A stretch of DNA of 20,124 nucleotides from assembly GCA_003663525.1 (NCBI GenBank), contig QMUF01000010.1, positions 1 to 20,124 of the forward strand, written 5' to 3'. The position numbers and the translations under genes were made by a program. How positions within the stretch are numbered: the first letter of the stretch is position 1; each line of letters starts with the position of its first letter. This DNA comes from Thermococci archaeon (lineage in GTDB: Archaea > Methanobacteriota_B > Thermococci > Thermococcales > Thermococcaceae). Under the pieces are notes generated by a model. It saw nothing but the letters and a program-made list of their open reading frames with translations. It had not been told where the DNA came from and made no database searches. Positions 1 through 7,189 of the stretch are shown piece after piece.

Positions 1-1174
1 ATACGCAGTAGTTGGTAAAGATTCATTTTATGTGAAAGACCTGAAAACTGGAAATATAAAAGACAAAAAGATCCATGAAATCAACTGGACATTAGAGATG
101 GCAGAAAAACAGGGTTATGCTCATTTTATGCTTAAAGAAATCCATGAACAAGCAAAAGCAGTAAAAGATGCAATATATGGGAATCTCGAGACGATAGACA
201 AGGTAGCGGAGGAAATTGCAAATTATGAAAAAGTGTTTGTAGTGGCTATGGGGACATCTTATCATGCTGGAATTGGTGCCAAGTACTTCCTTCAGCGATT
301 GGCCAATAAAGTTGTTCTTGTAGAAGAGGCGAGCGAATTTAGATATGAATTTGAGGATATAGTTGATGGGAATTCCCTCGTGATTGCCATAACTCAAAGT
401 GGAGAGACTGCAGATACATTGGCAGCAATAAAACTTGCCAAAAGGAAAGGCGCAAAAGTTCTAAGTGTTGTAAATGTTGTTGGGAGCATGGCCACAAGAC
501 TGAGTGATCTCGTAATTTACACGTATGCTGGGCCTGAAATAGGAGTAGCTGCAACAAAAACCTACGTCACTCAGCTAACAGTTTTGGCAATGCTCGCAAT
601 AGCGTTGGCGAAGAGACTGGGCACAGTGGATGGAAAGTATATTAAGCTCCTTGAAGGTCAACTTCAGGATCTTCCGAAATATGTTGAGGCTGTTCTTGGA
701 TATGAAAATAAGATAAAAGCCCTTGCTGAAGAACTAGTGAATAAAAGAGACTTCTTCTACATAGGGAGGGGAGTTAGTGTTGCAACTGCCCTTGAGGGTG
801 CTCTAAAGCTTAAAGAGATAAGCTACATTCATGCAGAGGGACTATCCGCTGGCGAACTCAAGCACGGCCCCTTGGCCCTAGTTGAAGAGGGAGTTCCAGT
901 AGTAGCAATCGCCCCAACAGGGAAGACTTTTGATAAGATGGTTTCCAATATTCAGGAAGTAAATGCTAGAAAGGGCCTTGTAATCAGTTTAGGAGATAAT
1001 GAAGAGCTAGAAAAAGTTAGTCAAGTCTTTTTGAAAATGCCAAGAATAGATGAACTTTTAAGTCCTGTTGTGTATATAGTACCACTTCAATTGTTGGCAT
1101 ATCACTTGGCAGTACTTAGGGGTAACGACCCCGATAAGCCCAGAAACTTAGCAAAATCTGTTACTGTAGAGTGA
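1..1174 (+). CDS. glmS: Glutamine-fructose-6-phosphate aminotransferase, C-terminal part (5' end outside window)
   Basis: GlmS makes glucosamine-6-phosphate from fructose-6-phosphate and glutamine, the first step towards UDP-GlcNAc. The reading frame is already open at base 2, so the gene starts before the window; about 390 residues are visible. They cover the linker ([11 protein letters not shown]) and both sugar-isomerase (SIS) domains. The first SIS domain shows MGTSYHAG and ITQSGET. The second shows the [15 protein letters not shown] helix and [10 protein letters not shown], which carries the family's isomerase Glu and His. The C-terminus NLAKSVTVE is the family's usual ending with its catalytic Lys. 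The N-terminal glutaminase domain with the nucleophile Cys (about 200 residues) is missing only because of the window edge. The stop codon lies 10 nt before aglB, so the two are probably cotranscribed. The identification is secure. Confidence 0.96.
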   Translation, partial: YAVVGKDSFYVKDLKTGNIKDKKIHEINWTLEMAEKQGYAHFMLKEIHEQAKAVKDAIYGNLETIDKVAEEIANYEKVFVVAMGTSYHAGIGAKYFLQRLANKVVLVEEASEFRYEFEDIVDGNSLVIAITQSGETADTLAAIKLAKRKGAKVLSVVNVVGSMATRLSDLVIYTYAGPEIGVAATKTYVTQLTVLAMLAIALAKRLGTVDGKYIKLLEGQLQDLPKYVEAVLGYENKIKALAEELVNKRDFFYIGRGVSVATALEGALKLKEISYIHAEGLSAGELKHGPLALVEEGVPVVAIAPTGKTFDKMVSNIQEVNARKGLVISLGDNEELEKVSQVFLKMPRIDELLSPVVYIVPLQLLAYHLAVLRGNDPDKPRNLAKSVTVE

Positions 1175-1184
1175 GGTGATTAAA

Positions 1185-4040
1185 ATGGTTGGGACTAAAG
1201 CTAAGGAGAAAAACAAAGAAAAATCCACATCCTCTTTTGATTTTTCGAAGATTAGAGTATATATATTTCCTTTATTAGTAATTTTCATCGCCATTATTGG
1301 TTACAAAATTAGGGCTGTAACTGGCCAGACTAAGTATTTTATAGATCCAGACACGTTTTATCACTTTGAAATTTATAAACAAGCAATTCAAGAATGGGTT
1401 CCCAAGTATTATCCATTAGCCAATGCTCCATTTGGCTCTCTAATTGCCGAACCTTTGGGCCTTTACATAATCCCTGCTTTACTCTATAGGTTCTTATCTG
1501 TACTTGGGCTTGAAGCAATTGAAGTCTTTAAAATGTGGCCACCACTTGTTGGATTTTTCAGTATAATAGGAGCTTATTTCCTTGGAAGAAAACTCCACTC
1601 AGATTGGGCAGGAATCTGGGCGGCATTAGTTATGATGTTTTCAGTGGCTCATTGGACAAGGACTTTCTCTGGAAATGCCAGAGGAGATGGCCCATTTCTA
1701 ATGTTCTTCCTCTATGCAGTGTTGTTCATGTTTTATTACCTTGAAATAAACGAAATTAAAAGAAAAGTACTTTTTGGAAGTCTTTTTGTAATCTCTGGAG
1801 TGCTAATGCTTTCAGTTTGGAATGGTTCACCCTTTGGCCTTATGGTTTTGCTTGGATTTGCAAGCCTTTATGTAGTTGGGACATTTATCGTTGGAAAAGT
1901 TGAGGAGGTCAAGAAGTTTGCCAAGGAATTTTATCCAGCATATCTGACAATATTGCTCATTGGATACGCTTTTACTTCAAGTGGAATTGTAAAAGTTGGA
2001 GGGCACATAAGATTTGCCTTTGAGGTTTTCTTGGGCCTTACATTGCTCACAGTAATAATGCTCTATGGTGGCAAGTATCTTAACTATTCAAATAGAACTC
2101 ATAGATTTGGTGTTGTTGCGGTCGTGGTTTTGTTAGGCCTCACTGGAGCATATCTTTACGTGGGCCCAAAGCTGTTCTCCCTTATGAGCGGCGCCTATCA
2201 ATCAACACAGGTCTATGAAACTGTTCAAGAGCTTGCAAAAACCACATGGGAAGATGTGAAAAGATATTACTCAGTAAGGAGTACTGATGGTTTATTGTTC
2301 TTGCTTTCACTCGCGGGAATTGCAATAGTGGCATTTAAGTTTTTAAAAGCTTTAAGTCAGAATAAAGTTGATGCAGAGAGCTTATTTCTCCTAGTATTCT
2401 ATGGGCTCTCAGTATACCTTATGTGGACAGCTGTTAGGTTTCTATTCCTTGCTTCTGGTGCAGTTTTGTTAACTTTTGGAATTTTTGTAGGGGAGTTGTT
2501 CAGAATAGTGGAAGCTATGCAAGAGAAAGTTTCAACAAAAGCTCTTTACGTTATATTGCTAATACTCCTTTTCATACCAATTCCGATAGTTGGTGCAAAT
2601 ACCACCTACAATTCAGCAAAAGTTAGCGGTGAAGCTGTATCTTCAAGCTGGGAAGAAACCCTCAAGTGGCTCAGGGAGAACACGAACGAATGCGACACTG
2701 CTACTTCTTGGTGGGATTATGGCTACTGGATTGAAAGTTCTCTCCTTGGAAACAGAAGGGCAAGTGCGGATGGAGGACATGCGAGAGATAGAGATTATAT
2801 AATAGCCCGATTCCTTGCAAATGATGGAAATCATAGTGAAGTTGATTTTGAGAGCTGGCAGCTTAATTATTTCATCGCATGGATTCAAGACTGGGCTAAG
2901 TTTAATGCCATAAGTTACCTTGGAGGGGCAATAACAAGGGATGAAAGAGATAATCGGGGCATGGTACTTCCATTTGATCAAAAAATTGGAGAAAATTCGT
3001 ATTACAGCAGATATGCTGGTATTCAATTTCACATAATTGAACAGGAAGGTAAGAAAATAGGGGTTATTGTAGCAGGAAATCAACAGGGAGAACCAGTCCA
3101 AACAATAAACATGCAAACAGGTGAAGTTATTCCCGGAAGCGGAAACTTTCCATATGTTGTTTATGTGTTCTCAAATTACGCAGTGGCAGTTTATTATAAA
3201 GTGGCAACGAGTAACTTCCTAAAACTCGCTTTTGGCATCCCTATTAGTTCTGAAGCGGAGTTTAGTGGCAAGTTGCGTTCAAACTTTAGAATAGTTAAGA
3301 GCACTGGAGATTTATCCACATACGAATTTGTTCCATTTGGACTTTATAGAATTGAAATTTATGAAAACAATACCTGGAAATCTGTCTCAAAGCTCATTCC
3401 CGGGGAGTACAAAGCTAGGCTCTACATCTCGGCATTTGGAAGGGATGTTAAAGATGCAGTCATAAAGCTTAGGGCTTATGATGGAGATAGGCTTGTAAGC
3501 GAGCAGATTGTAGCTCAAAACGTCAACATTGACCACTTAAATGAAACTCCCATAGAAGTAAGCCTTGAGGTTCCAAACGCTACAAGGTATCAGCTGGTTC
3601 TCATACAAGAAGGGCCGGTTGGAGTCCTTACAGAAGCTCCAAAGTTAAACGGTAAGCTTGTTAAGCCAATAAGAGTCTTGAACGATGGGCAAAGTGGAGA
3701 GCTTGAATTGAAAGCTGGATTCAGAAAGGACTATTCCAAGGTGGACCTTTATCTCAGAGCTACGGTTATATACTTGGTAAGAACTCAGGGAGAGAACAGA
3801 GATGATCCAAAAGCAGCATTTGACCCTCACATGGACATAATTCACTATGAAAAAGTTGCTGGTGGTTTAAGTACCACCAATAAAGAACTCTACTTTAAAG
3901 GTCAAGCTTCGTTCCCCGAAGTTATCCGGCCTTATATTGAGGAACTCAAGAAAAAATACGGAGATAAAGTAGAGATAAGGGGGATAAGGGTTGAATTGGT
4001 GTTTATAGCAGATAAAGAATATATTCTTTATGAGGGGTGA
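1185..4040 (+). CDS. aglB: Archaeal oligosaccharyltransferase (STT3/AglB-L type)
   Basis: This membrane enzyme moves a lipid-linked oligosaccharide onto Asn in N-X-S/T sequons on the outer face of the membrane. The protein has 951 residues, close to the roughly 970 of Pyrococcus AglB-L. An N-terminal half with many hydrophobic helices (about residues 25-475) precedes a soluble C-terminal half. Catalytic features: an acidic DPD at 54-56, a second acidic site in NARGDG (Asp168), TTWE near 353-356 resembling the external-loop TIXE motif, WWDYG at 509-513, and a DxxKxxxI match (DWAKFNAI, 569-576), the archaeal DK motif. Arg in WTAVRF (about 418) fits the acceptor-recognition Arg. ATG 1185 is chosen over an in-frame GTG at 1176 because GAGGTGAT sits just before it. 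The C-terminal beta-rich domain is typical of Thermococcales. Subfamily AglB-L is inferred from length and motif type. Confidence 0.96.
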   Translation: MVGTKAKEKNKEKSTSSFDFSKIRVYIFPLLVIFIAIIGYKIRAVTGQTKYFIDPDTFYHFEIYKQAIQEWVPKYYPLANAPFGSLIAEPLGLYIIPALLYRFLSVLGLEAIEVFKMWPPLVGFFSIIGAYFLGRKLHSDWAGIWAALVMMFSVAHWTRTFSGNARGDGPFLMFFLYAVLFMFYYLEINEIKRKVLFGSLFVISGVLMLSVWNGSPFGLMVLLGFASLYVVGTFIVGKVEEVKKFAKEFYPAYLTILLIGYAFTSSGIVKVGGHIRFAFEVFLGLTLLTVIMLYGGKYLNYSNRTHRFGVVAVVVLLGLTGAYLYVGPKLFSLMSGAYQSTQVYETVQELAKTTWEDVKRYYSVRSTDGLLFLLSLAGIAIVAFKFLKALSQNKVDAESLFLLVFYGLSVYLMWTAVRFLFLASGAVLLTFGIFVGELFRIVEAMQEKVSTKALYVILLILLFIPIPIVGANTTYNSAKVSGEAVSSSWEETLKWLRENTNECDTATSWWDYGYWIESSLLGNRRASADGGHARDRDYIIARFLANDGNHSEVDFESWQLNYFIAWIQDWAKFNAISYLGGAITRDERDNRGMVLPFDQKIGENSYYSRYAGIQFHIIEQEGKKIGVIVAGNQQGEPVQTINMQTGEVIPGSGNFPYVVYVFSNYAVAVYYKVATSNFLKLAFGIPISSEAEFSGKLRSNFRIVKSTGDLSTYEFVPFGLYRIEIYENNTWKSVSKLIPGEYKARLYISAFGRDVKDAVIKLRAYDGDRLVSEQIVAQNVNIDHLNETPIEVSLEVPNATRYQLVLIQEGPVGVLTEAPKLNGKLVKPIRVLNDGQSGELELKAGFRKDYSKVDLYLRATVIYLVRTQGENRDDPKAAFDPHMDIIHYEKVAGGLSTTNKELYFKGQASFPEVIRPYIEELKKKYGDKVEIRGIRVELVFIADKEYILYEG

Positions 4041-4045
4041 GGGAT

Positions 4046-4070
4046 TCTCTTTTCTTTTCTCTCATTTCAA
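4046..4070 (+). terminator. T-rich terminator-like stretch after aglB
   Basis: The 30 nt after the aglB stop are almost pure pyrimidine with several TTTT/TTTCT runs. This is the usual look of an intrinsic terminator in Thermococcales, where oligo-T tracts suffice without a hairpin. It lies directly before the promoter of rpl7ae. Confidence 0.5.
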
Positions 4071-4088
4071 AAGGAAAGATTTAAAAAG
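4070..4088 (+). promoter_or_regulatory. Promoter of the rpl7ae ribosomal operon
   Basis: A TTTAAAAAG TATA box (4080-4088) follows an A/G-rich BRE-like stretch (AAGGAAAGA). Archaeal spacing puts transcription start at about 4107-4112, a leader of roughly 35-40 nt before ATG 4147. The start site is an estimate, and it matters for the leader structure described at 4099-4140. Confidence 0.7.
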
Positions 4089-4098
4089 CAAGCATCCT

Positions 4099-4140
4099 TC
4101 CCTAACTTGATGACTCGATGAACGATGAAGTTTGGAGGGA
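4099..4140 (+). promoter_or_regulatory. Possible kink-turn leader of the L7Ae mRNA
   Basis: TCCCT (4099-4103) can pair with AGGGA (4136-4140) and AACTT (4104-4108) with AAGTT (4128-4132), leaving TGG (4133-4135) bulged. An alternative inner fold is kink-turn-like: helix 4104-4107/4129-4132, a 4-nt bulge 4108-4111, tandem G-A pairs (G4112 with A4128, A4113 with G4127), then pairs 4115-4117/4123-4125 closed by a 5-nt loop. The outer stem would cover part of the GGAGGGA ribosome binding site. L7Ae binds kink-turns, so this would suit autoregulation. Caveat: the estimated transcription start falls near or inside the 5' arm, so the outer stem may not exist in the main transcript. Confidence 0.4.
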
Positions 4141-4146
4141 TGTGAA

Positions 4147-4518
4147 ATGGCAAAGCCAAGTTACGTAAAATTTGAAGTTCCAAAGGAACTTGCTGAGAAA
4201 GCCCTTGAGGCTGTTGAGATCGCAAGAGACACCGGAAAGGTAAGAAAAGGTACAAACGAGACAACAAAGGCCGTTGAGAGGGGTCAAGCTAAGCTTGTGG
4301 TAATTGCCGAGGATGTTGATCCTGAAGAAATTGTTGCTCACTTGCCACCCCTCTGTGAGGAAAAGGAGATACCCTACATTTATGTTTCAAGCAAAAAAGA
4401 ACTTGGAGCTGCTGCGGGTATTGAGGTTCCATCTGCAAGCGTTGCTATAATTGAGCCCGGTAAGGGCCGTGAGCTTGTTGAGGAAATTGCAATGAAAGTT
4501 AGGGAGCTTGCTAAGTGA
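4147..4518 (+). CDS. rpl7ae: Ribosomal protein L7Ae (also kink-turn RNP protein)
   Basis: L7Ae is a 50S ribosomal protein and also the kink-turn-binding core of box C/D and H/ACA guide RNPs and of archaeal RNase P. The 123 residues match the family length. The RNA-binding signature is clear: [13 protein letters not shown] (about residues 33-45) holds the Asn-Glu-x-x-Lys surface that grips sheared G-A pairs, and the later [23 protein letters not shown] segment is nearly invariant. ATG 4147 is chosen because GGAGGGATGTG precedes it; an in-frame TTG at 4132 lies within or upstream of that site. It is the first gene of a ribosomal set with S28e and L24e and has its own promoter. Identification is secure. 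Confidence 0.97.
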   Translation: MAKPSYVKFEVPKELAEKALEAVEIARDTGKVRKGTNETTKAVERGQAKLVVIAEDVDPEEIVAHLPPLCEEKEIPYIYVSSKKELGAAAGIEVPSASVAIIEPGKGRELVEEIAMKVRELAK

Positions 4519-4586
4519 GCTCCCTTTCCCATCACTCATTAAATTGGGCGAGCTTTCACATTTACAATCATTTAGAGGTGTGAGAA

Positions 4587-4799
4587 ATGTCAGATGAGGG
4601 ATATCCAGCAGAGGTTATTGAGATTGTAGGAAGAACTGGAGTTACTGGTGAGGTTACTCAGGTAAAGGTTCGTGTTCTTGAGGGAATGGACAAAGGAAGA
4701 GTTATCAGAAGAAACATCAAAGGCCCAGTTAGGCTTGGAGATATAGTAATCCTCAGAGAAACCGAAAGGGAAGCTAGAGAAATTAGAGCAAGAAGGTGA
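4587..4799 (+). CDS. rps28e: Ribosomal protein S28e
   Basis: This is a small OB-fold protein of the 30S subunit, found in archaea and eukaryotes. It has 70 residues, the normal size. The middle [19 protein letters not shown] and the C-terminal [15 protein letters not shown] are the hallmark S28e segments. The start ATG is preceded by GAGGTGTGAGA. It lies 68 nt after rpl7ae, and its stop codon is only 5 nt before the ATG of rpl24e, so translation of S28e and L24e is probably coupled. Nothing unusual was seen. Confidence 0.97.
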   Translation: MSDEGYPAEVIEIVGRTGVTGEVTQVKVRVLEGMDKGRVIRRNIKGPVRLGDIVILRETEREAREIRARR

Positions 4800-4804
4800 G
4801 GGAC

Positions 4805-5008
4805 ATGGCGAGGTGGAACGTTTGTTCATACTGCGGAAAAGAATTCGAACCTGGAACAGGAAAAATGTATGTTAGAAATGATGGAAGAGTATACTTCTTC
4901 TGTTCAAGGAAATGTGAAAAATACTTTTTCATGGGCAGAAATCCAAGAAAGCTTAAGTGGACAAAGGCATTTGAAGAAGCAAAGCTTCAAAGAGCAAAGA
5001 GGAAGTGA
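4805..5008 (+). CDS. rpl24e: Ribosomal protein L24e (zinc-ribbon)
   Basis: This 50S protein has 67 residues. Four cysteines in two pairs ([13 protein letters not shown], then CSRKCEKYF) form the zinc site, and [14 protein letters not shown] is the diagnostic L24e segment. ATG 4805 is preferred to an in-frame GTG at 4796, which would sit in the S28e stop region; AAGGTGAGGG before 4805 works as the ribosome binding site. In many euryarchaea a nucleoside diphosphate kinase gene follows this trio. Here the next gene is dnaG on the opposite strand, so the operon ends after L24e. Confidence 0.96.
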   Translation: MARWNVCSYCGKEFEPGTGKMYVRNDGRVYFFCSRKCEKYFFMGRNPRKLKWTKAFEEAKLQRAKRK

Positions 5009-5010
5009 TC

Positions 5011-5027
5011 TCTTTATTTTTTTCTTT
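5011..5027 (+). terminator. Oligo-T terminator of the ribosomal operon
   Basis: A T-rich stretch containing seven consecutive T (5017-5023) starts 3 nt after the rpl24e stop. It is typical of Thermococcales termination. The opposing dnaG gene ends at 5091, leaving an 82-nt intergenic gap. The distal part of that gap (about 5060-5086) is A-rich, which would be T-rich for dnaG transcripts. Confidence 0.6.
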
Positions 5028-5090
5028 GCATGATTAGAATTACTCTACTTCTTGAAGATTAAGATTTAAAAGGAAATAAAGAATAGAAGT

Positions 5091-6419
5091 TTACTCAGCG
5101 AAGGTTAGTATTTTGAGGTTTATTGGTCTTCTTACAACGTTGCTCTTTCTTGCTCCAATCAGGTATTTAACACCTTTCTCACTTACTATATCAATGAGCC
5201 GTTGGGTTATTATTCCATTGAAGATTATTGCATAAATATTCTCTTTATTGTTTAATGAATTTGAGAGGTCTCTTATTGGTATTTCTGCTAGGATGCTTTC
5301 GTTCTCATCTAGGAGGATTGCTTTTGAGTCTCGTTTAACTTCTTCAATCCATTTACTGAATTTGTCGATCTCTGATAGTTTAGAGACTCTTATCGGCTTT
5401 ATAAACCTCTCTTCTTTCTTTTCTTCTCTTTCAGGGATTTTAGCTTCTATTTTTGGTTCTTTTTTGTGAATTTCTTTTTGTACTTCTGTTTTACTTTCCA
5501 TGGGTGCTTCTTCTGCTTTTTCAATAGATGCAGGGGGTTGTTGTTCTCTTTCTTTCATGAGTTCATAGAAGCTCTTCCCTTTTGCAAACAGCTCATTAAT
5601 AACTTGTTCTGCAGGCACTTTACTCCTTAATGATTTGATTATTTCTTTCTTTGTAAGCTCTTCAACTTCTTTTCCTTCAGGCGCTCTAGCCACATAATCG
5701 ATGTCAGCCACTTGAAGTAGCTCTTTAAGAATTAATTCTCCTCCTCTGTCCCCATCTGTGAATGCTGTAACAATTCTCTCTTTGCTAAGTTTTATTATAG
5801 TTTCTGGAATCGATGTGCCTTCTACAGCTATAGCATTTTTTATCCCGTGTTTGAGGAGATTGAGTACATCAGCTCTTCCTTCTACTATAATTATTGAGTC
5901 TGAAAATGGAACATGTGGCCCAGCAGGGAGTTTTTCTGATCCATATTCGATTAGTTCTTTAGCTCTTACCTCTTTTTTGACTTCTTCAGTAATCTCTTGT
6001 GTTTCGGGAATCTCTTCTTCCATAAGTGTTTCTAGGATTTCTTTGGCTCTTTCAATGATGTATTTTCTCTTTGTTGCTCTGACATCCTCAATTCTCATTA
6101 CATTTATTCTTGCTTCTGAAGGACCTATTCTGTCTATGGTCTCTAAAGCAGCTGCTAAAATTGCGGTTTCAACTCTATCTAGGCTAGAAGGAATTGTTAT
6201 AGTTCCATAACTCTTTCCAGCTCTTGTGTGAACATCAACCTTTATCCTTCCGATCCTTCCGGTTTTTTGAAGTTCTCTTAAATCTAAATCATCTCCGAGT
6301 AAACCTTCTGTTTGCCCAAAAATAGCACCAACCACATCTGGTCTTTCTACGATTCCACTTGCTTCAAATTCTGCGTGTATAACATATTTAGTCGTTCCAA
6401 AATCATCCTTTGCAGCCAT
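5091..6419 (-). CDS. dnaG: Archaeal DnaG (Toprim-domain primase-like, exosome-associated)
   Basis: Archaeal DnaG is a bacterial-primase homologue. It is known chiefly as a subunit of the RNA exosome, where it binds Csl4 and favours poly(A), and has limited primase activity in some species. The 442 residues hold a conserved N-terminal domain (KYVIHAEFEASG to RIGPSEARINV, about 10-107), a Toprim domain (IIIVEGRADVLNLL with Glu180; TDGDRGG with Asp222/Asp224), a charged low-complexity linker rich in Glu, Lys and Pro (about 290-339) and a C-terminal domain. ATG 6419 begins the family's usual MAAKDDFGTTKYVI and has GAAGGTGAT upstream. The frame stays open upstream, with a second plausible TTG start at 6503. 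It sits 106 nt downstream of another Toprim gene and probably shares its transcript. Confidence 0.95.
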   Translation of the reverse strand: MAAKDDFGTTKYVIHAEFEASGIVERPDVVGAIFGQTEGLLGDDLDLRELQKTGRIGRIKVDVHTRAGKSYGTITIPSSLDRVETAILAAALETIDRIGPSEARINVMRIEDVRATKRKYIIERAKEILETLMEEEIPETQEITEEVKKEVRAKELIEYGSEKLPAGPHVPFSDSIIIVEGRADVLNLLKHGIKNAIAVEGTSIPETIIKLSKERIVTAFTDGDRGGELILKELLQVADIDYVARAPEGKEVEELTKKEIIKSLRSKVPAEQVINELFAKGKSFYELMKEREQQPPASIEKAEEAPMESKTEVQKEIHKKEPKIEAKIPEREEKKEERFIKPIRVSKLSEIDKFSKWIEEVKRDSKAILLDENESILAEIPIRDLSNSLNNKENIYAIIFNGIITQRLIDIVSEKGVKYLIGARKSNVVRRPINLKILTFAE

Positions 6420-6525
6420 GCTATCACCTTCTATCTCTTTCTTTTTTAACATTCTTTGCTTATCAAGCAAAATTTGCTGGATTGTAGTCTTTTTCCTCTT
6501 CAATCCATACCCCTCCTGTTGGGGG

Positions 6526-6906
6526 TCAGAAACGGAGACTTTTAACCCGCAAGTATAGTCCATACAGATCTTCAACGCCTTTAATGTCCTTCTTTGCTAT
6601 TTTTTTGAGTTCTCTTCTTGTGTTTGTGTCTACTCTACACTTATATCCTTCTAAATACTGAGTTAATTTTTTTGCCAGATCTTCACCTTTTCTGTCGAAG
6701 TCTGTTAATATCATTATATCATGATAGTGAGAGGCTGTTAGAGCAATCTCCGCTAATGGAAAGCGGGAGAGCTTAATTATCTCCGTTTCGACCCCCAATT
6801 TTCGTAAAGCCACCTCGTCTCGCATTCCTTCTACAAGGATAACACCATTAAACTCTCGCAATTTGTCTATAAGTTGCTCAAGTCTTTTATAATTTTCGGC
6901 ATACAT
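6526..6906 (-). CDS. Small Toprim-domain protein (UPF0292 family, primase-like)
   Basis: This 126-residue protein is little more than a Toprim fold. GVILVEGMRDEVALRKLG (21-38) gives the catalytic-type Glu26, and ILTDFDRKGED (66-76) gives the DxD at Asp69/Asp71. The C-terminal KKDIKGVEDLYGLYL segment is typical of UPF0292, a family annotated as small primase-like proteins and related to RNase M5-like Toprim nucleases. The function is unproven; it could be a nuclease or a DNA/RNA strand-passing accessory. It lies immediately upstream of dnaG on the same strand, which suggests a shared role in RNA processing or replication. The start ATG has no strong ribosome binding site (AAGGCAAG only), and the putative TATA box leaves a leader of only a few nucleotides. 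Confidence 0.85.
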   Translation of the reverse strand: MYAENYKRLEQLIDKLREFNGVILVEGMRDEVALRKLGVETEIIKLSRFPLAEIALTASHYHDIMILTDFDRKGEDLAKKLTQYLEGYKCRVDTNTRRELKKIAKKDIKGVEDLYGLYLRVKSLRF

Positions 6907-6934
6907 CTTGCCTTCATAAGGATGGAGGTAGAGG

Positions 6935-6944
6935 ATATTATAAA
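6935..6944 (-). promoter_or_regulatory. Promoter of the UPF0292-dnaG unit
   Basis: On the minus strand CTTTATAATA (6944 to 6935) follows A/C-rich sequence and resembles a TATA box. Normal spacing places transcription start at about 6913, giving a leader of about 6 nt before ATG 6906, so translation would be nearly leaderless. Confidence 0.5.
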
Positions 6945-7143
6945 GTTTTGGGAAAGTTTTATTATGAATAAGTCCTATTTAGTTGGGGCCTTTTATTTAT
7001 TTCAACAATTTGCATTATGAATAGTACGCTATATCAAGCATGGTGGATTTTTAATCAACATTAAGAGTAGCAAAATTGTATGGTTATACATTTTAAATAA
7101 AATCATTATGTAGAAAAAGAGCAACTAAGGATGATAAGAAAAA
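6945..7143. other. Divergent intergenic region with a repeated 10-mer
   Basis: This AT-rich stretch separates the dnaG-unit promoter from the trmBL2 promoter. It holds no convincing gene on either strand. ATTATGAATA occurs at 6961-6970 and 7014-7023, both followed by an AGT- or GT-like tail, and a shorter ATTATG occurs near 7105. No inverted repeat of the type TATCAC-N5-GTGATA known for TrmBL1 was seen. Confidence 0.4.
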
Positions 7144-7151
7144 TTTATATA
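7144..7151 (+). promoter_or_regulatory. Promoter of trmBL2
   Basis: TTTATATA at 7144-7151, with an A-rich BRE-like stretch (AAGAAAAA) directly upstream, is a strong TATA box. The expected start near 7174-7178 leaves a short leader holding the GAGGTGGTT ribosome binding site. This strength suits the very abundant product expected of trmBL2. Confidence 0.75.
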
Positions 7152-7189
7152 GATGGTCAACTTTTTATAAATAAGTAGAGGTGGTTAGA

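Noticed and set aside
2643..3116. A 157-codon open frame on the minus strand inside aglB
   Set aside because: It lies wholly opposite a well-conserved gene, has no ribosome binding site or promoter, and its product has no recognisable motif; it is a shadow of aglB.
4519..4586. Hairpin TCACA/TGTGA in front of rps28e
   Set aside because: Only about five base pairs in AT-rich sequence and not clearly placed to hide the ribosome binding site; too weak to list.
5758..6210. A 150-codon open frame on the plus strand inside dnaG
   Set aside because: It is antisense to the Toprim region, Ser/Ile-rich as shadow frames usually are, and lacks start signals.
6505..6530. ACCCC/GGGGT hairpin at the end of the UPF0292 gene as a terminator
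   Set aside because: There is no T tract after it on the minus strand and dnaG follows; GGAGGGG is better explained as a ribosome binding site.
6907..7189. Possible box C/D guide RNA in the longest gap
   Set aside because: ATGATAA-like and TTGAT-like pieces occur, but no pair of proper C (RTGATGA) and D (CTGA) boxes with the right spacing was found on either strand.
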